Shown in pieces: positions 26,021 through 34,869 of a stretch of 64,000 bases of DNA (position 1 is the first letter of the stretch; the number at the start of each line of letters is the position of its first letter). Position numbers and translations under genes: made by a program. The stretch is from Methylomonas sp. AM2-LC. GTDB taxonomy: Bacteria; Pseudomonadota; Gammaproteobacteria; Methylococcales; Methylomonadaceae. A model generated the notes under the pieces. That model did not search any database. It worked only from the letters and a program-made list of their open reading frames with translations, and had not been told where the DNA came from. The DNA lies in the NCBI RefSeq assembly GCF_039904985.1, contig NZ_CP157005.1, positions 1,798,001 to 1,862,000 on the forward strand, written 5' to 3'.

Positions 26021-26455
26021 ATGAAAAAATTATCAGTGGTTTTAGTTTTAGCTATCTGCGTTGTGTTGACTGGTTGTAATAAAGGCCAGCAAATCAACGG
26101 TAGCTCACTAAAAACAGTTAACAGATCAATGACTTCTATAAAAGAGCGTCTTCCTCTCGATCAACGCATCGAATATGAAGTGTCTTTCTGGACTTTACGC
26201 GATGACATTCGAAATAACAAAGACTTTTTAGATGCTGTCGATGGTAAAACGCCAGAACAACTTATCGAAGTTGGAAAAGAGTTATTCTTGAAACGTAAAG
26301 CAGCAGGCGTTAAAGAATATGAACAGTTTAACAATTGGGATCAAATGATAGCGCAATATACTCAGGAGCGTATTGATCAAAACAGAAAAAAGACTCCCGA
26401 TGATAGAGATAAAAAAAATCCGCACAGCGTTACGTATAAATTAAGCGGGATGTAA
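26021..26455 (+). CDS. Small lipoprotein, DUF6694-like
   Basis: 144 residues from ATG 26021, which follows GAGGGG by about seven bases; the in-frame start at 25943 would bury the signal peptide. The N-terminus MKKLSVVLVLAICVVLTGCNK has a clear lipobox LTGC, so the mature protein starts at Cys 20. The remainder is charged and helical, with INGSSLKTVNRSMTSIKERLP then LELFLKRK-like segments. It resembles the DUF6694 lipoproteins (INGSS-x-T-x-x-S), which have no known role. It is transcribed alone, convergent with the DUF2959 gene. Confidence 0.75.
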   Translation: MKKLSVVLVLAICVVLTGCNKGQQINGSSLKTVNRSMTSIKERLPLDQRIEYEVSFWTLRDDIRNNKDFLDAVDGKTPEQLIEVGKELFLKRKAAGVKEYEQFNNWDQMIAQYTQERIDQNRKKTPDDRDKKNPHSVTYKLSGM

Positions 26456-26488
26456 TTCAGCTGGCAGCTATGCCAACACCGCCAAAGC

Positions 26489-27154
26489 CTATTTTTTATA
26501 AGCCTGCGGTGCTGGCAGCTGTTTCTGATCGACAAGTACAGAGACAAACGCACTGGCTTCGTATATGGTTTTTTCCATAACCTCAATCAGGCGGGAAATA
26601 TCTACCCCAATTTCCACAAACTCATGCCTTAATGCCGCAATCGCATGTGCATTTAGGTTGTGTTTCAAAAATAATACCTGATCTTGAAATGCCGATAACA
26701 CTGGCTGCATACGTTGTTCGGCGGTTTGTAACGTACGTAACAAGCGTTGATATTGCATACGGGATTTTTTCAATTGTTGCTGGCTGCGACTGCGCAAAGT
26801 ACGGTTAGTATACAGTTCCAGCTCATTTTCCCATTCGCTAAACAAGGCCTCACTGACTTCTTCAATAGCCACTATGCGCTCATTGACTTGATCAGCTCGA
26901 TAGCGGCACACATCGTAATGCCGCTTTAATTGCTGGTAACGTTGCTCAAGTGCGCTGTCTTCTATTTTAACCAGAGTTTTAAATTTATCCAGCGCATCTA
27001 CAAATTCATCACGGCTATCTCTTAGGCTTTGACAGGCTTGATCCACCTGTACCACCACAATGTCACGTTTATGATGACCTAACAGCGACTCGCGGCTTTG
27101 ATAATAGGCATTGCGCAAACGCTTATTCAACAATGATTTGATTAAATTAAACAT
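26489..27154 (-). CDS. DUF2959 family protein
   Basis: 221 residues, almost entirely coiled-coil helix. Family hallmarks are HKRDIVVVQVDQACQSLRDS, a SEWENELELYTNRTLRSRS segment, and the highly conserved DQVLFLKHNLNAHAIAALRHE near residue 155-177. The function is unknown. Its start overlaps the end of the small kinase gene by 13 bases, so it is the last gene of the operon containing the kinase and pabB genes. No lipobox is present, although some relatives are lipoproteins. Confidence 0.88.
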   Translation of the reverse strand: MFNLIKSLLNKRLRNAYYQSRESLLGHHKRDIVVVQVDQACQSLRDSRDEFVDALDKFKTLVKIEDSALEQRYQQLKRHYDVCRYRADQVNERIVAIEEVSEALFSEWENELELYTNRTLRSRSQQQLKKSRMQYQRLLRTLQTAEQRMQPVLSAFQDQVLFLKHNLNAHAIAALRHEFVEIGVDISRLIEVMEKTIYEASAFVSVLVDQKQLPAPQAYKK

Positions 27155-27702
27155 GATGTGGTTAAAAAGCGATCTTTGTTAATAATATGTACCGGGCAGC
27201 ATAACTGTTTGGCAAATTGGTTAAAACCAGCATCTACAATGCCTTGTTGTTGTAACTGCAAAGTGCTTGCTGTCGGATCAATGCTGGCCGCTTTAACCAC
27301 GATTAAAGCACTGGCATGTAAATAATATGCCAGCCAGGCTGCCAGACTGTCAGAAGTGATATCCCAGCTATTGGTAATACCCTCTGTATCCAGTTCCTTG
27401 ATGTTAGCCGACCATACGGCGACACCTTGCCAATTGCAAGGTGCATAAATACTATTATAAATACTAAAGTTGGGTTTAAGGCCATTAAATAGCAAAGCCA
27501 TTTGTTGCATGGCTAAAACAGCCATGCGGTGTGCAGAGATGTCGTTAAACTGATACACACTTTGTAAACTACGCACCTGATCTGCAAATATGCCGCCCCC
27601 AGGAACCAGTAAGGTTTGGCCAGGTAGCTCTGCCACATAATCAAGACAGGCGGGTAAAACCTGGCTGGATAATAAGCTGCCACCTAGTTTTATGATGCGC
27701 AT
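27142..27702 (-). CDS. Amino acid kinase family protein, MfnE-like (H4MPT biosynthesis)
   Basis: 186 residues from ATG 27702, where the fold begins MRIIKLGGSLLSS; the long open frame upstream overlaps pabB and is not part of the gene. Kinase features are KLGGSL at the N-terminus, LLVPGGGIFADQVR near 40-53 and WDITSDSLAAWLA near 115-127. The family includes MfnE, which phosphorylates the furan phosphate intermediate of methanopterin synthesis. Adjacency to pabB (1-base gap) and to an MfnF-like gene supports this role; direct proof is lacking. These genes make H4MPT, which carries formaldehyde-level C1 units in methylotrophs. Confidence 0.75.
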   Translation of the reverse strand: MRIIKLGGSLLSSQVLPACLDYVAELPGQTLLVPGGGIFADQVRSLQSVYQFNDISAHRMAVLAMQQMALLFNGLKPNFSIYNSIYAPCNWQGVAVWSANIKELDTEGITNSWDITSDSLAAWLAYYLHASALIVVKAASIDPTASTLQLQQQGIVDAGFNQFAKQLCCPVHIINKDRFLTTSCLI

Positions 27703-27703
27703 A

Positions 27704-29080
27704 TCAGCGTCTAAATTCAGCCAAGAGTTGTAATAACGCGCCGGCCTTATCAAAACACTCCTGATATTCGGCATCCAATTGTGAGTCGTTAACAATACCG
27801 CCACCTGCCCAGCAGCGGATAGTGTCCTGATTATGCACCAGTGTACGAATAGCAATATTGGTATCCATGTTGCCATCGAAACCGATATAACCAATGGCTC
27901 CGCAATAAATACCGCGGCGATGCGGTTCCAGTTCTTCAATAATTTCCATAGCGCGAATTTTAGGTGCGCCCGTAATTGATCCACCAGGAAAGCAACTACG
28001 TAATAAATCCAGAGCTTGTTGGTCAGTTGCTAGTTCGCCTGTGACTGTAGAAACTAAATGATGCACGGTTGCATAACTTTCAATGGCAAACAAACTGGGT
28101 ACTTTTACTGAGCCTGGACGACAACATTTACTAATATCGTTGCGTAGTAAATCGACAATCATGACATTTTCTGCCCGATCTTTTTCACTGGCTTGTAAGG
28201 CTAGTATTTCTTGCTGATCTGCTTCGGCTTCCATTTTGCGCGGGCGAGTACCTTTTATAGGCTTAGTTTCAACCCGATTACCACAGACTTTTAAAAAACG
28301 TTCTGGCGAAGAGCTTAATATTTGCACATCGGGCAAATTCAGATAGGCACTGAACGGGGCGGCATTAATGCGGCGTAATACCTGATAAGCTTGCCAGACA
28401 TCGCCCTGGCAGGGGCTGGCAAAGCGTTGTGTTAGATTAATCTGATAACAGTCGCCTTCCAGCAAATACTGTTTAATCTTTGCAAAAGCCACTGCGTAAG
28501 CCGTCTTGTCCATATTGGCAGTTGGCTCTGCCAAAACGGTAAAAGCGGGTTTTGCTGGTGCGGGCGTTATTCGGCTGAATTGTTCTATTAGTATAGACAG
28601 GGTTTCAACGGGTAGGTCATAGCCCACTAGCCAGCTTTGCTGTTGTTGATGATCGACAATGACTGCCCATTGATAAATTCCCATTGCCATATCAGCAATT
28701 TGTTCGTCATTGCTGGCGCTTACCGGTAGTTTTTCAATACGGCGCGCCAGATCATAGGCGAAATAGCCCATTGCGCCACCGTTAAATGGCAAGTCAGCAA
28801 TACTGGCTAATTTTGGCCCCATTTGTTGTTGTAGCAATGTAAATGGATCTTCGTTACTGCGCGTTTCGACACCTTGTTTGCAAATAAGGGTCTCGCTACC
28901 ATAAGTTTGTAATGTACAAATCGGAGCATAGGCAATGATATCGAAGCGGCCAGTGGTATTTTTTTTACTCCAGGCACTGTCCAAAAAAATGGCCCAAGGT
29001 CGATCTGCCAATGGGGCAAATAATAGGGCGCTGTCCTCAAAATAGGGCAGGGCATGTTTTACAGCATTAACGAAAGACAT
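27704..29080 (-). CDS. pabB: Aminodeoxychorismate synthase component I
   Basis: 458 residues from ATG 29080. The chorismate-binding domain fills the C-terminal half, with LTQRF-type substrate residues, SSSPERFLKV, PIKGTRPR (Lys typical of PabB; TrpE has Ala), RAENVMIVDLLRND, SCFPGGSITGAPKIRAMEIIEELEPHRRG and the Mg-binding EYQECFDKA. PabB with a glutaminase makes 4-amino-4-deoxychorismate, the precursor of p-aminobenzoate needed for both folate and methanopterin. Its place between the MfnE-like kinase and the MfnF-like gene fits pABA supply for H4MPT. Confidence 0.93.
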   Translation of the reverse strand: MSFVNAVKHALPYFEDSALLFAPLADRPWAIFLDSAWSKKNTTGRFDIIAYAPICTLQTYGSETLICKQGVETRSNEDPFTLLQQQMGPKLASIADLPFNGGAMGYFAYDLARRIEKLPVSASNDEQIADMAMGIYQWAVIVDHQQQQSWLVGYDLPVETLSILIEQFSRITPAPAKPAFTVLAEPTANMDKTAYAVAFAKIKQYLLEGDCYQINLTQRFASPCQGDVWQAYQVLRRINAAPFSAYLNLPDVQILSSSPERFLKVCGNRVETKPIKGTRPRKMEAEADQQEILALQASEKDRAENVMIVDLLRNDISKCCRPGSVKVPSLFAIESYATVHHLVSTVTGELATDQQALDLLRSCFPGGSITGAPKIRAMEIIEELEPHRRGIYCGAIGYIGFDGNMDTNIAIRTLVHNQDTIRCWAGGGIVNDSQLDAEYQECFDKAGALLQLLAEFRR

Positions 29081-29155
29081 CAAGGTGTGTAAATAACGAC
29101 GTGAAGACAGGAAGTAAATTAGGCGAATGGTGTAATTTTATACTAGCCATGGCTA

Positions 29156-30202
29156 TTAACCAAACCCGCCACCAAGATAAGCCACTGCCACTGCAGGTGC
29201 GCAGTCTCCCGCATCCAGTTCAGCGGTATTTTCCAGGCTGGTAAAGAAACTGCTAAAATCAACATACGTACATCCTTTTTCCACTGCAATTTCTTTCAGT
29301 AAAAACCGGCCGACACCTGCGCCCACCAGGCACGTTTGAGTTGAAATGCGCTGACGTGCAATTTGCTTTTCGCACGCTAGCCAAATTTTTCGTTTTTGTT
29401 GGTTTTTTAAAAATTGGGCAAATTCCAGCCACAATGACCAATCATCAATGTTGAATTCATATCCTGTCAGACGCGACAAGCGTCTGGCACTGGCTATTGG
29501 GGTTTTTTCGGCACCATCAGCAGTTTCTGCCTGATCATGCGCAGAGTTTAAGTCTTCTGTTAAGCAATACACATCTGCCATGGTTGCAAAATGTTCGGCC
29601 ATTAAATTCATGGCTTGCTGCTTGAAAATAGCCTGTTGTGCAATTGCCATTACCGATGTTCTGACTACGCCTGTGTACAGTAATTCGCCAGATACAAGAC
29701 GTTCATAATCTGTAAGTCCATGAGCTTGTAGCTGGTGGTTTTCTATCAGCAATAAATCGGTGGTAGTACTGCCAATATCAACAAATAAACCCTTTTCACA
29801 ATATCTGCTTACAAGCTCTGCGCTGGCTTGCCAATTAACCGAAGCAATCGCCATGGTATGCTTGGTTTGTATTTGTTCAAGGCTAAGAAAACCATGCTGG
29901 CTGGCGTAAATCAATAAGGGTTGTGGGTTTAACAATTGCTGCATAGCCTGGATAATGGCCTCAACGCCTTGCTGGCGACTGGTAAAACAGTCTGCCAACT
30001 CGCCCGTCATGGTGATAACATGCGTATATTGTTGTGCATTTAATGTGGCTAAAATTGCATGGACACTTTCATGTAAATGTTGAATACCTTTCCACAAAGG
30101 GCAAGCCACTTGCATAATATTTGTTACTTCGCCTTGCTGATTTAGCGCTGCGGCTTTGACATGCGCACCGCCTATGTCCCAACCTATCGTTTTGTTTTGC
30201 AT
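29156..30202 (-). CDS. H4MPT-linked C1 transfer pathway protein (MfnF-like, hydantoinase/oxoprolinase fold)
   Basis: 348 residues of the ASKHA ATPase fold: phosphate-1 motif IGWDIGGAHVKAAAL at the N-terminus, ITMTGELADCF near residue 63, a second phosphate loop FVDIGSTTTDLLLIE near 148-162, and CLVGAGVGRFLL near the C-terminus. The family is restricted to methanogens and H4MPT-using methylotrophs. The archaeal member MfnF joins tyramine to the furan phosphate moiety of methanofuran, and the bacterial members lie in C1-transfer gene clusters. It heads the - strand operon with pabB, the kinase and DUF2959. Confidence 0.88.
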   Translation of the reverse strand: MQNKTIGWDIGGAHVKAAALNQQGEVTNIMQVACPLWKGIQHLHESVHAILATLNAQQYTHVITMTGELADCFTSRQQGVEAIIQAMQQLLNPQPLLIYASQHGFLSLEQIQTKHTMAIASVNWQASAELVSRYCEKGLFVDIGSTTTDLLLIENHQLQAHGLTDYERLVSGELLYTGVVRTSVMAIAQQAIFKQQAMNLMAEHFATMADVYCLTEDLNSAHDQAETADGAEKTPIASARRLSRLTGYEFNIDDWSLWLEFAQFLKNQQKRKIWLACEKQIARQRISTQTCLVGAGVGRFLLKEIAVEKGCTYVDFSSFFTSLENTAELDAGDCAPAVAVAYLGGGFG

Positions 30203-30595
30203 GTCACCTTAACAATTAATGATGCCTACACGTATGTAAATCAATGATTTGAGATTGCTGTTGCAATGATGTAAATCGATATAAGCAAAAGTTTGCAATT
30301 TTATTGATAGTATAAACGTAATTACTCAGCCTGGGGTGGGATAGATACGCAATTTTTAGGCTTTAAACGTTTTAAATAAATTAACTTACCCAATGTTAAG
30401 CAAGTAACTGCGTTAAAATTAGTTAGGTAACAGATGGCAAGGCAAATAGGATCAGGCTGTTGCGTTTTGACTATACGGGCTGTTTTCAGTAAAGCAATAC
30501 CATTATGCTGTTTAGACAAGTCTAGTAGCAAGAGTAAACTGGTTTTATAGTACCCAATAAAAAGTTAATCTTATTTTTTGTCCCAATTTAATTTG

Positions 30596-31576
30596 ATGCC
30601 ATTCAAACCTGCCCGATGGCTGTATAACGGCCACTTACAAACCCTTTATCCTGCATTATTTAGGCAATTACCGCCTGTAACTAGCTATAGAGAACGCTGG
30701 ATTACCCCAGATCAGGATTTTATAGATATTGATTTTTGTGGAAACCTCACTCATTGCTTGGTTATTTTGCTGCATGGATTGACTGGCAGTTCGCAATCAT
30801 TATATATCCGCGGTATGCAAGCTGCTTTATTAAATCAGGGTGTTAGTAGTGCGGCGCTTAATTTTCGGGGGTGTAGTGGGGAAAGTAATAATACATCGCG
30901 TTGTTACCATTCTGGCGAGACCACCGATATCGATTTTGTTTATATGCAGTTGCGCAACAAATACCCTAAATTGCCTATAGCCGTAGTCGGCTTTTCTCTA
31001 GGTGGTAATGTTTTGCTGAAATGGTTAGGCGAAAAAGGGCCAAAATTGGATCTGTTCGCTGCTGTAGCGGTGTCAGTGCCACTGGTACTCAATGAATGTG
31101 CAAATCGACTCGATATGGGGTTCTCAAAATTTTATCGTAACCGTTTACTGACGGAGCTGAAACAGTATTTACAACATAAACATCAGCATTTATTGAATAT
31201 TCAACAATTTGAAGAAGCGAATAAAATTAGGCAATTGGGTAATTTGACCGATATACAATCATTTTGGGAGTACGATGAACGTGTAGTGGCTCCTCTGTAC
31301 GGCTTTAAAAATGCAAGTGACTATTACCAAAAAAGTAGTTCCAGACAATATTTATCCTACATACAAGTGCCAAGTTTAATCATTCAGGCTGCTGATGATC
31401 CTTTTATGACGCCAGCCGTGTTACCCGATGCCGATGAACTATCTGCATTGGTGCGTATGGAAGTAACTGTTAGTGGTGGGCATGTAGGCTTTGTGAGTGG
31501 AATTAATCCCAGAAAACCTGGTTATTGGTTGGAGCAGCGTATACCGGAGTTTTTAAAACTGCAATTACAAAAATAG
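30596..31576 (+). CDS. YheT-family alpha/beta hydrolase
   Basis: 326 residues from ATG 30596; a TTG six codons upstream is possible. YheT-type features are FKPARWLYNGHLQTLYP at the start, VILLHGLTGSS-QSLYIRGM, LNFRGCSGE, the nucleophile elbow GFSLGGN (Ser near residue 138), IIQAADDPFMTP (Asp) and SGGHVGFV (His). All three catalytic residues are present. The family contains esterases of unknown physiological substrate. It is a single gene divergent from the MfnF-like operon. Confidence 0.9.
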   Translation: MPFKPARWLYNGHLQTLYPALFRQLPPVTSYRERWITPDQDFIDIDFCGNLTHCLVILLHGLTGSSQSLYIRGMQAALLNQGVSSAALNFRGCSGESNNTSRCYHSGETTDIDFVYMQLRNKYPKLPIAVVGFSLGGNVLLKWLGEKGPKLDLFAAVAVSVPLVLNECANRLDMGFSKFYRNRLLTELKQYLQHKHQHLLNIQQFEEANKIRQLGNLTDIQSFWEYDERVVAPLYGFKNASDYYQKSSSRQYLSYIQVPSLIIQAADDPFMTPAVLPDADELSALVRMEVTVSGGHVGFVSGINPRKPGYWLEQRIPEFLKLQLQK

Positions 31577-31907
31577 TCACTCATTAGGCTTTTGCCCTGA
31601 TTCACTCTGTTTGCTCATATCAGTAGTTGTTTCCTATCCCTGTGAGGCATCCCTGCCAGAGAACTTTCCTTTGCTCTCTCCAAGCATTTAAAGCCTGACT
31701 ATTGCTTAGTATTTATATAGAGACGAAATCTCTGTAGTATTAATAGCAAATACAATGCCAATATTTTTTTATAGGTAGATAGCGAGTGATTAAAATGCCT
31801 TTGTGTTTTGTAACTTATTGAATGATATTGGTTAATATTTTGTAGTTGTCCTGTGCTGATTATGGATTAAGTCATACACTCTGCAAAACACTGATTTAGT
31901 AAAGTGT

Positions 31908-31922
31908 GTGAAATCACCTATT
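31908..31922 (-). promoter_or_regulatory. AATAGGT motif, copy 1
   Basis: Reads AATAGGTGATTTCAC on the - strand. It matches the 32019-32037 and 34018-34036 copies at AATAGGT-AT-TC-C positions. Confidence 0.35.
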
Positions 31923-32018
31923 CAATTAACTGACATTTGTGAAAATAGGGCATTTTTGGAGCTTATTCAGCTTTTTTCAGTGGCGAAATTCCGCTAATTT
32001 CCTGGGCTGCGAATAAAA

Positions 32019-32037
32019 GTAGGTGATATGACCTATT
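32019..32037 (-). promoter_or_regulatory. AATAGGT motif, copy 2
   Basis: Reads AATAGGTCATATCACCTAC on the - strand. It is identical to copy 3 over the first 13 bases and over CCTA. The sequence is also partly palindromic (AGGT/ACCT). Confidence 0.45.
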
Positions 32038-32374
32038 TTATTTATTTTTTTGTGTTAAATAACATAGTTTAATTAATTTAAACTTGGATGCCGTGGCTTA
32101 ATGAAATAATTTGTTGCGATATAAAATTTAAGAATACGTTTTTTATCGATGAAAACTTTAATTTAATCAACTTCTTGTATTCGTCAATTGTTTTTAAAAT
32201 GATTTTTATGGCAATAACCTCCTAGTGATAATGGTAAGTGGCATTATTTGTGCTGCATAAATTGCTAATTATGCTTATTGGCTGGTATTTTCCCTAAGAC
32301 TGGCCTTTAGGCATGGTCTTCCTTCATAAACAAATTATGTAGGGAGTTCCCCTTTAATATAAGTGTACAAAATC

Positions 32375-32881
32375 ATGAAATTATCAGTATTAATGAGTGC
32401 CGTGCTAATAGGATTGATATCCTCTTTGGTTGAAGCAAGCGAAGATATTAACCGTGCAGCGCCGAATTGTGCTTTGAGTAGTTTAGATGTTAGTGAACGC
32501 TATGATCTACAGCGTTTCAAAGGTAAAGTCGTTTATGTGGATTTTTGGGCTTCCTGGTGTGGACCCTGTGTACAGTCTTTTCCCTATATGAATACTCTTG
32601 ATAAAGAACTCAAAGAAAAGGGATTGCAGGTGTTAGGCGTAAATTTGGATGAAAATTCAGAGGATGCAAAACAATTTGTCAGTCAAACTCCGCCTGAGTT
32701 TATGGTAGCTGCCGATGATAATGGGGCGTGTGCCAAAGAATTTGGTGTCAAAGCAATGCCTTCAACTTTTCTGGTTGATCGCAAAGGCGTCATACGCGAA
32801 ATTCATTACGGCTTTAGACCGGGTGAGGCAAAAGAATTTCGTAGTAAAGTTGAGCAGTTGCTGGCGGAACCCATAAATTAA
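32375..32881 (+). CDS. TlpA/ResA-like exported thioredoxin
   Basis: 168 residues from ATG 32375. A signal peptide (MKLSVLMSAVLIGLISSLVEAS) leads a thioredoxin fold with KVVYVDFWASWCGPCVQSFPYM (active site CGPC near residue 65), GVNLDENSEDA and the cis-Pro loop KAMPSTFLVDRKG. These reductases act in the periplasm on cytochrome c apoproteins or on copper-site cysteines of oxidases. The position ahead of the copper-transport genes suggests, but does not prove, a role in keeping copper ligands reduced. Confidence 0.9.
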   Translation: MKLSVLMSAVLIGLISSLVEASEDINRAAPNCALSSLDVSERYDLQRFKGKVVYVDFWASWCGPCVQSFPYMNTLDKELKEKGLQVLGVNLDENSEDAKQFVSQTPPEFMVAADDNGACAKEFGVKAMPSTFLVDRKGVIREIHYGFRPGEAKEFRSKVEQLLAEPIN

Positions 32882-32925
32882 ACAACGGCATTCATTTTCT
32901 TTAAGCATGATAATTAACCTTGATT

Positions 32926-33183
32926 ATGGATATAGAAAAATCAAAAGCAAGTACCACAAATGTAGGAAGCGAAGCTTATCCCGCTGCCCGTTATTTTCAG
33001 ATCCATTTTGAATTTGTACGCGAAGAATTGCAGGAAAATAGACGAATTATTGAAGATTTACAAAAGCAGTTATACGAATTGCTTATCTATTTAGGTAATA
33101 CAGATAAAACTAGCAATGAAAATATCATCCAAATTAGTCGCGCTAAACCTATGCTAACTTCTGTTGTTAGTGAGAAAAAATAA
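32926..33183 (+). CDS. Small hypothetical protein
   Basis: 85 residues from ATG 32926. It is charged and helical, with FQIHFEFVREELQENRRIIEDLQKQLYELLIYLGN forming a probable coiled coil (about 25-60). No signal peptide, no motif. It follows the TlpA-like gene by 44 bases, so it may be cotranscribed. The function is unknown. Confidence 0.6.
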   Translation: MDIEKSKASTTNVGSEAYPAARYFQIHFEFVREELQENRRIIEDLQKQLYELLIYLGNTDKTSNENIIQISRAKPMLTSVVSEKK

Positions 33184-33363
33184 ATATTTCCACGTTGATT
33201 GGGCTTGCTACAGCTCTAGACTATAAGGGGTTGTAATAAGATTCAGTCAATAAGATAGTTTGGAAAGCCTGAATAGATTTAGCCAATGCCAAACGCTGTA
33301 TAGAAAATATCGAAACAGAGTAGCTAATACTTCTCGCAATCATTAACAATTTAATACAGAGTA

Positions 33364-33927
33364 ATGATACAAGAAACCCTGATTACCACGGTTAACGCGC
33401 AAGGCGTTTCGCACATTGCCCCCATGGGTGTGCTTATCGAAGCGGATCAATATGTCATTTTGCCCTATAAACCGAATTTAACATTGAATAATATTCTGGA
33501 AACCCACAGTGCAGTGATTAATTATACTGACGATGTGCGTGTATTCGCAGGTACGCTGACAGGTCGGCGAGATTGGCCGTTGCTGGTTGCTGAGAATGTT
33601 AAGGGTTTTTATCTGGCTAATACCTTGGCGCATACGGAATTAACACTGACGCATGTACAAGATGATGCTGTACGGCCAAAATTGTTCTGTAATGCTGTAC
33701 ATAGCGTTAACCATAAACCCTTTCAAGGATTTAATCGCGCTCAACATGCTGTGTTGGAGGCGGCAATATTACTTAGCCGTTCTGGTAATTTACAGTGGAA
33801 GCAAATTACCTCTGAACTGGAGACTTTACGTCGCTTGTTGGAAAAAACTGCGGGTGACAGGGAGCGTGAAGCCTGGGCATGGCTGATGGGCAGTTTCGAA
33901 CAAGTACGTCTGTCTCGGGCGGGCTAA
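33364..33927 (+). CDS. DUF447 family protein (copy 1)
   Basis: 187 residues. DUF447 hallmarks: MIQETLITTVNAQGVSHIAPMGV at the start (a flavin-reductase-like split barrel), a central DDVRVFAGTLTGRRDWPL and NHKPFQGFNRAQHAVLEAAILLSR near residues 118-141. The family is found in archaea and in H4MPT-dependent methylotrophs, where it co-occurs with methanopterin genes; structures of archaeal members bind flavin, but the reaction is unknown. A clearly similar paralogue (over half the residues identical by eye) is at 48188-48754, next to mfnB. Confidence 0.85.
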   Translation: MIQETLITTVNAQGVSHIAPMGVLIEADQYVILPYKPNLTLNNILETHSAVINYTDDVRVFAGTLTGRRDWPLLVAENVKGFYLANTLAHTELTLTHVQDDAVRPKLFCNAVHSVNHKPFQGFNRAQHAVLEAAILLSRSGNLQWKQITSELETLRRLLEKTAGDREREAWAWLMGSFEQVRLSRAG

Positions 33928-34017
33928 ATAGCTGCTTGGTTTTTGGAAAAATGCACGGGGATTGTTGGTTGTCACCAGTATGAAATTAATTAAACTATGT
34001 TATATCACACAATAAAA

Positions 34018-34036
34018 ATAGGTCATATCCCCTATT
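34018..34036 (+). promoter_or_regulatory. AATAGGT motif, copy 3 (near-perfect palindrome)
   Basis: AATAGGTCATATCCCCTAT; with flanks it forms arms AAAAATAGG (34014-34022) and CCTATTTTT (34031-34039). Followed by a T run, it could also act as a weak terminator of the DUF447 gene. The shared core with copies 1 and 2 is what favours an operator. Confidence 0.45.
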
Positions 34037-34150
34037 TTTTTTAAAAATTGATAGTCTTTTTTTTGTATTTCTATCATTATCAATTGCTTATGTTTTGGCG
34101 TGCTTTGTGCTTTATATGAATGTAATCCTTCACTATTAGAGGTTAGAAGC

Positions 34151-34390
34151 ATGTCTCAAGAAATCATTGTCGCTAATGCTACGCTAAGCGCTGAAAATAT
34201 TAATACGGGTGCCTTAATGCTAGGTGCCGGTTTAGCTTTGACATCGATGATTCTGATTCCAGCACTGGCTATGCGATTGGGATTAAGCGCCAGTTTAACG
34301 GGTGCTTTAAGAATTGCATTGATGAAAGCATCAAGCCGTGCTGCATCCTATCGTGCCGAAGAGGATACCAGTCTGCGTTTATTACGTTAA
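34151..34390 (+). CDS. Small membrane protein of the copper locus
   Basis: 79 residues from ATG 34151, which follows GAGG by eight bases; the longer frame to 34100 is rejected for that reason. One long hydrophobic stretch (GALMLGAGLALTSMILIPALAMRLGLSASLTGALRIALMKA, about 20-60) makes one or two helices, followed by a basic tail. No metal-binding motif. It is not recognised; its neighbours are metal-handling genes. Confidence 0.6.
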   Translation: MSQEIIVANATLSAENINTGALMLGAGLALTSMILIPALAMRLGLSASLTGALRIALMKASSRAASYRAEEDTSLRLLR

Positions 34391-34527
34391 TACTGGATAA
34401 GGTTGTAAAATTAAACCCAATAGAACTTCCTTGAACTGCAGTTACTCTGTTTAAATAAAATTGCTTTTCATGCGGGATAAAATAATTCTATAATTCGAGC
34501 CCAAGAAGTTTTTATATTTTAATTTGA

Positions 34528-34731
34528 ATGATGATTAGCAAAAACAGGATTGAATGTGATCTTTGTGCTTTAACTGTTGAGGTTGACGGTTTTAAATTAA
34601 AGACAACTGCAGGTGAGAAAAACTTTTGTTGCGAAGGTTGTAAGGGTATTTACCAAATGTTACATGAAGAGCTAATTTTACCTGACAACCAAAAGTCTAA
34701 AGAGGATGCTATAAACCCGACTGACTGCTAA
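34528..34731 (+). CDS. Small metal-binding protein resembling the CcoI N-terminal cysteine domain
   Basis: 67 residues. The pattern ECDLCALTVEVDGF then FCCEGCKGIYQML has five cysteines arranged as CxxC and CCxxC. It matches the putative metal-binding domain found at the N-terminus of CcoI/FixI-type copper ATPases (PF12156 in my recollection). Here the domain is a free-standing protein. It is expected to bind copper or another soft metal and pass it to the ATPase encoded 1.2 kb downstream. ATG 34528 and 34531 are both possible starts; no strong ribosome-binding site is seen. Confidence 0.8.
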   Translation: MMISKNRIECDLCALTVEVDGFKLKTTAGEKNFCCEGCKGIYQMLHEELILPDNQKSKEDAINPTDC

Positions 34732-34869
34732 TGCAATTACTCTATTGTACATAGAATATCTGCCATTGATTAATAGGTTTATTCGCGATAAATGTATATT
34801 GGGTTAATCACATTGGCCTTTTACAGAACAACAGCATTATTTAGCTGAATTTAAATTCAGAGGAAATAC

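Larger units (their letters stand above)
31577..32374. other. Long AT-rich gene-free stretch with two AATAGGT sites
   Basis: About 800 bases upstream of the TlpA-like gene. It contains two copies, read on the - strand, of an AATAGGT[GC]AT motif (31908-31922 and 32019-32037) that recurs at 34018-34036. No coding frame of note. It probably carries the control region of the downstream gene block and could hide a small RNA. Confidence 0.45.

Noticed and set aside
27703..27984. N-terminal extension of the small kinase frame
   Set aside because: It overlaps pabB in another frame; the amino acid kinase fold begins at MRIIKLGGS (27702).
30322..30531. 69-residue - strand frame upstream of the YheT gene
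   Set aside because: No ribosome-binding site, no family, and it sits in a divergent promoter region.
34014..34039. Hairpin after DUF447 copy 1 as a plain terminator
   Set aside because: The stem is AT-rich and weak, and its core is repeated elsewhere, so an operator role is at least as likely; terminator function is not claimed.
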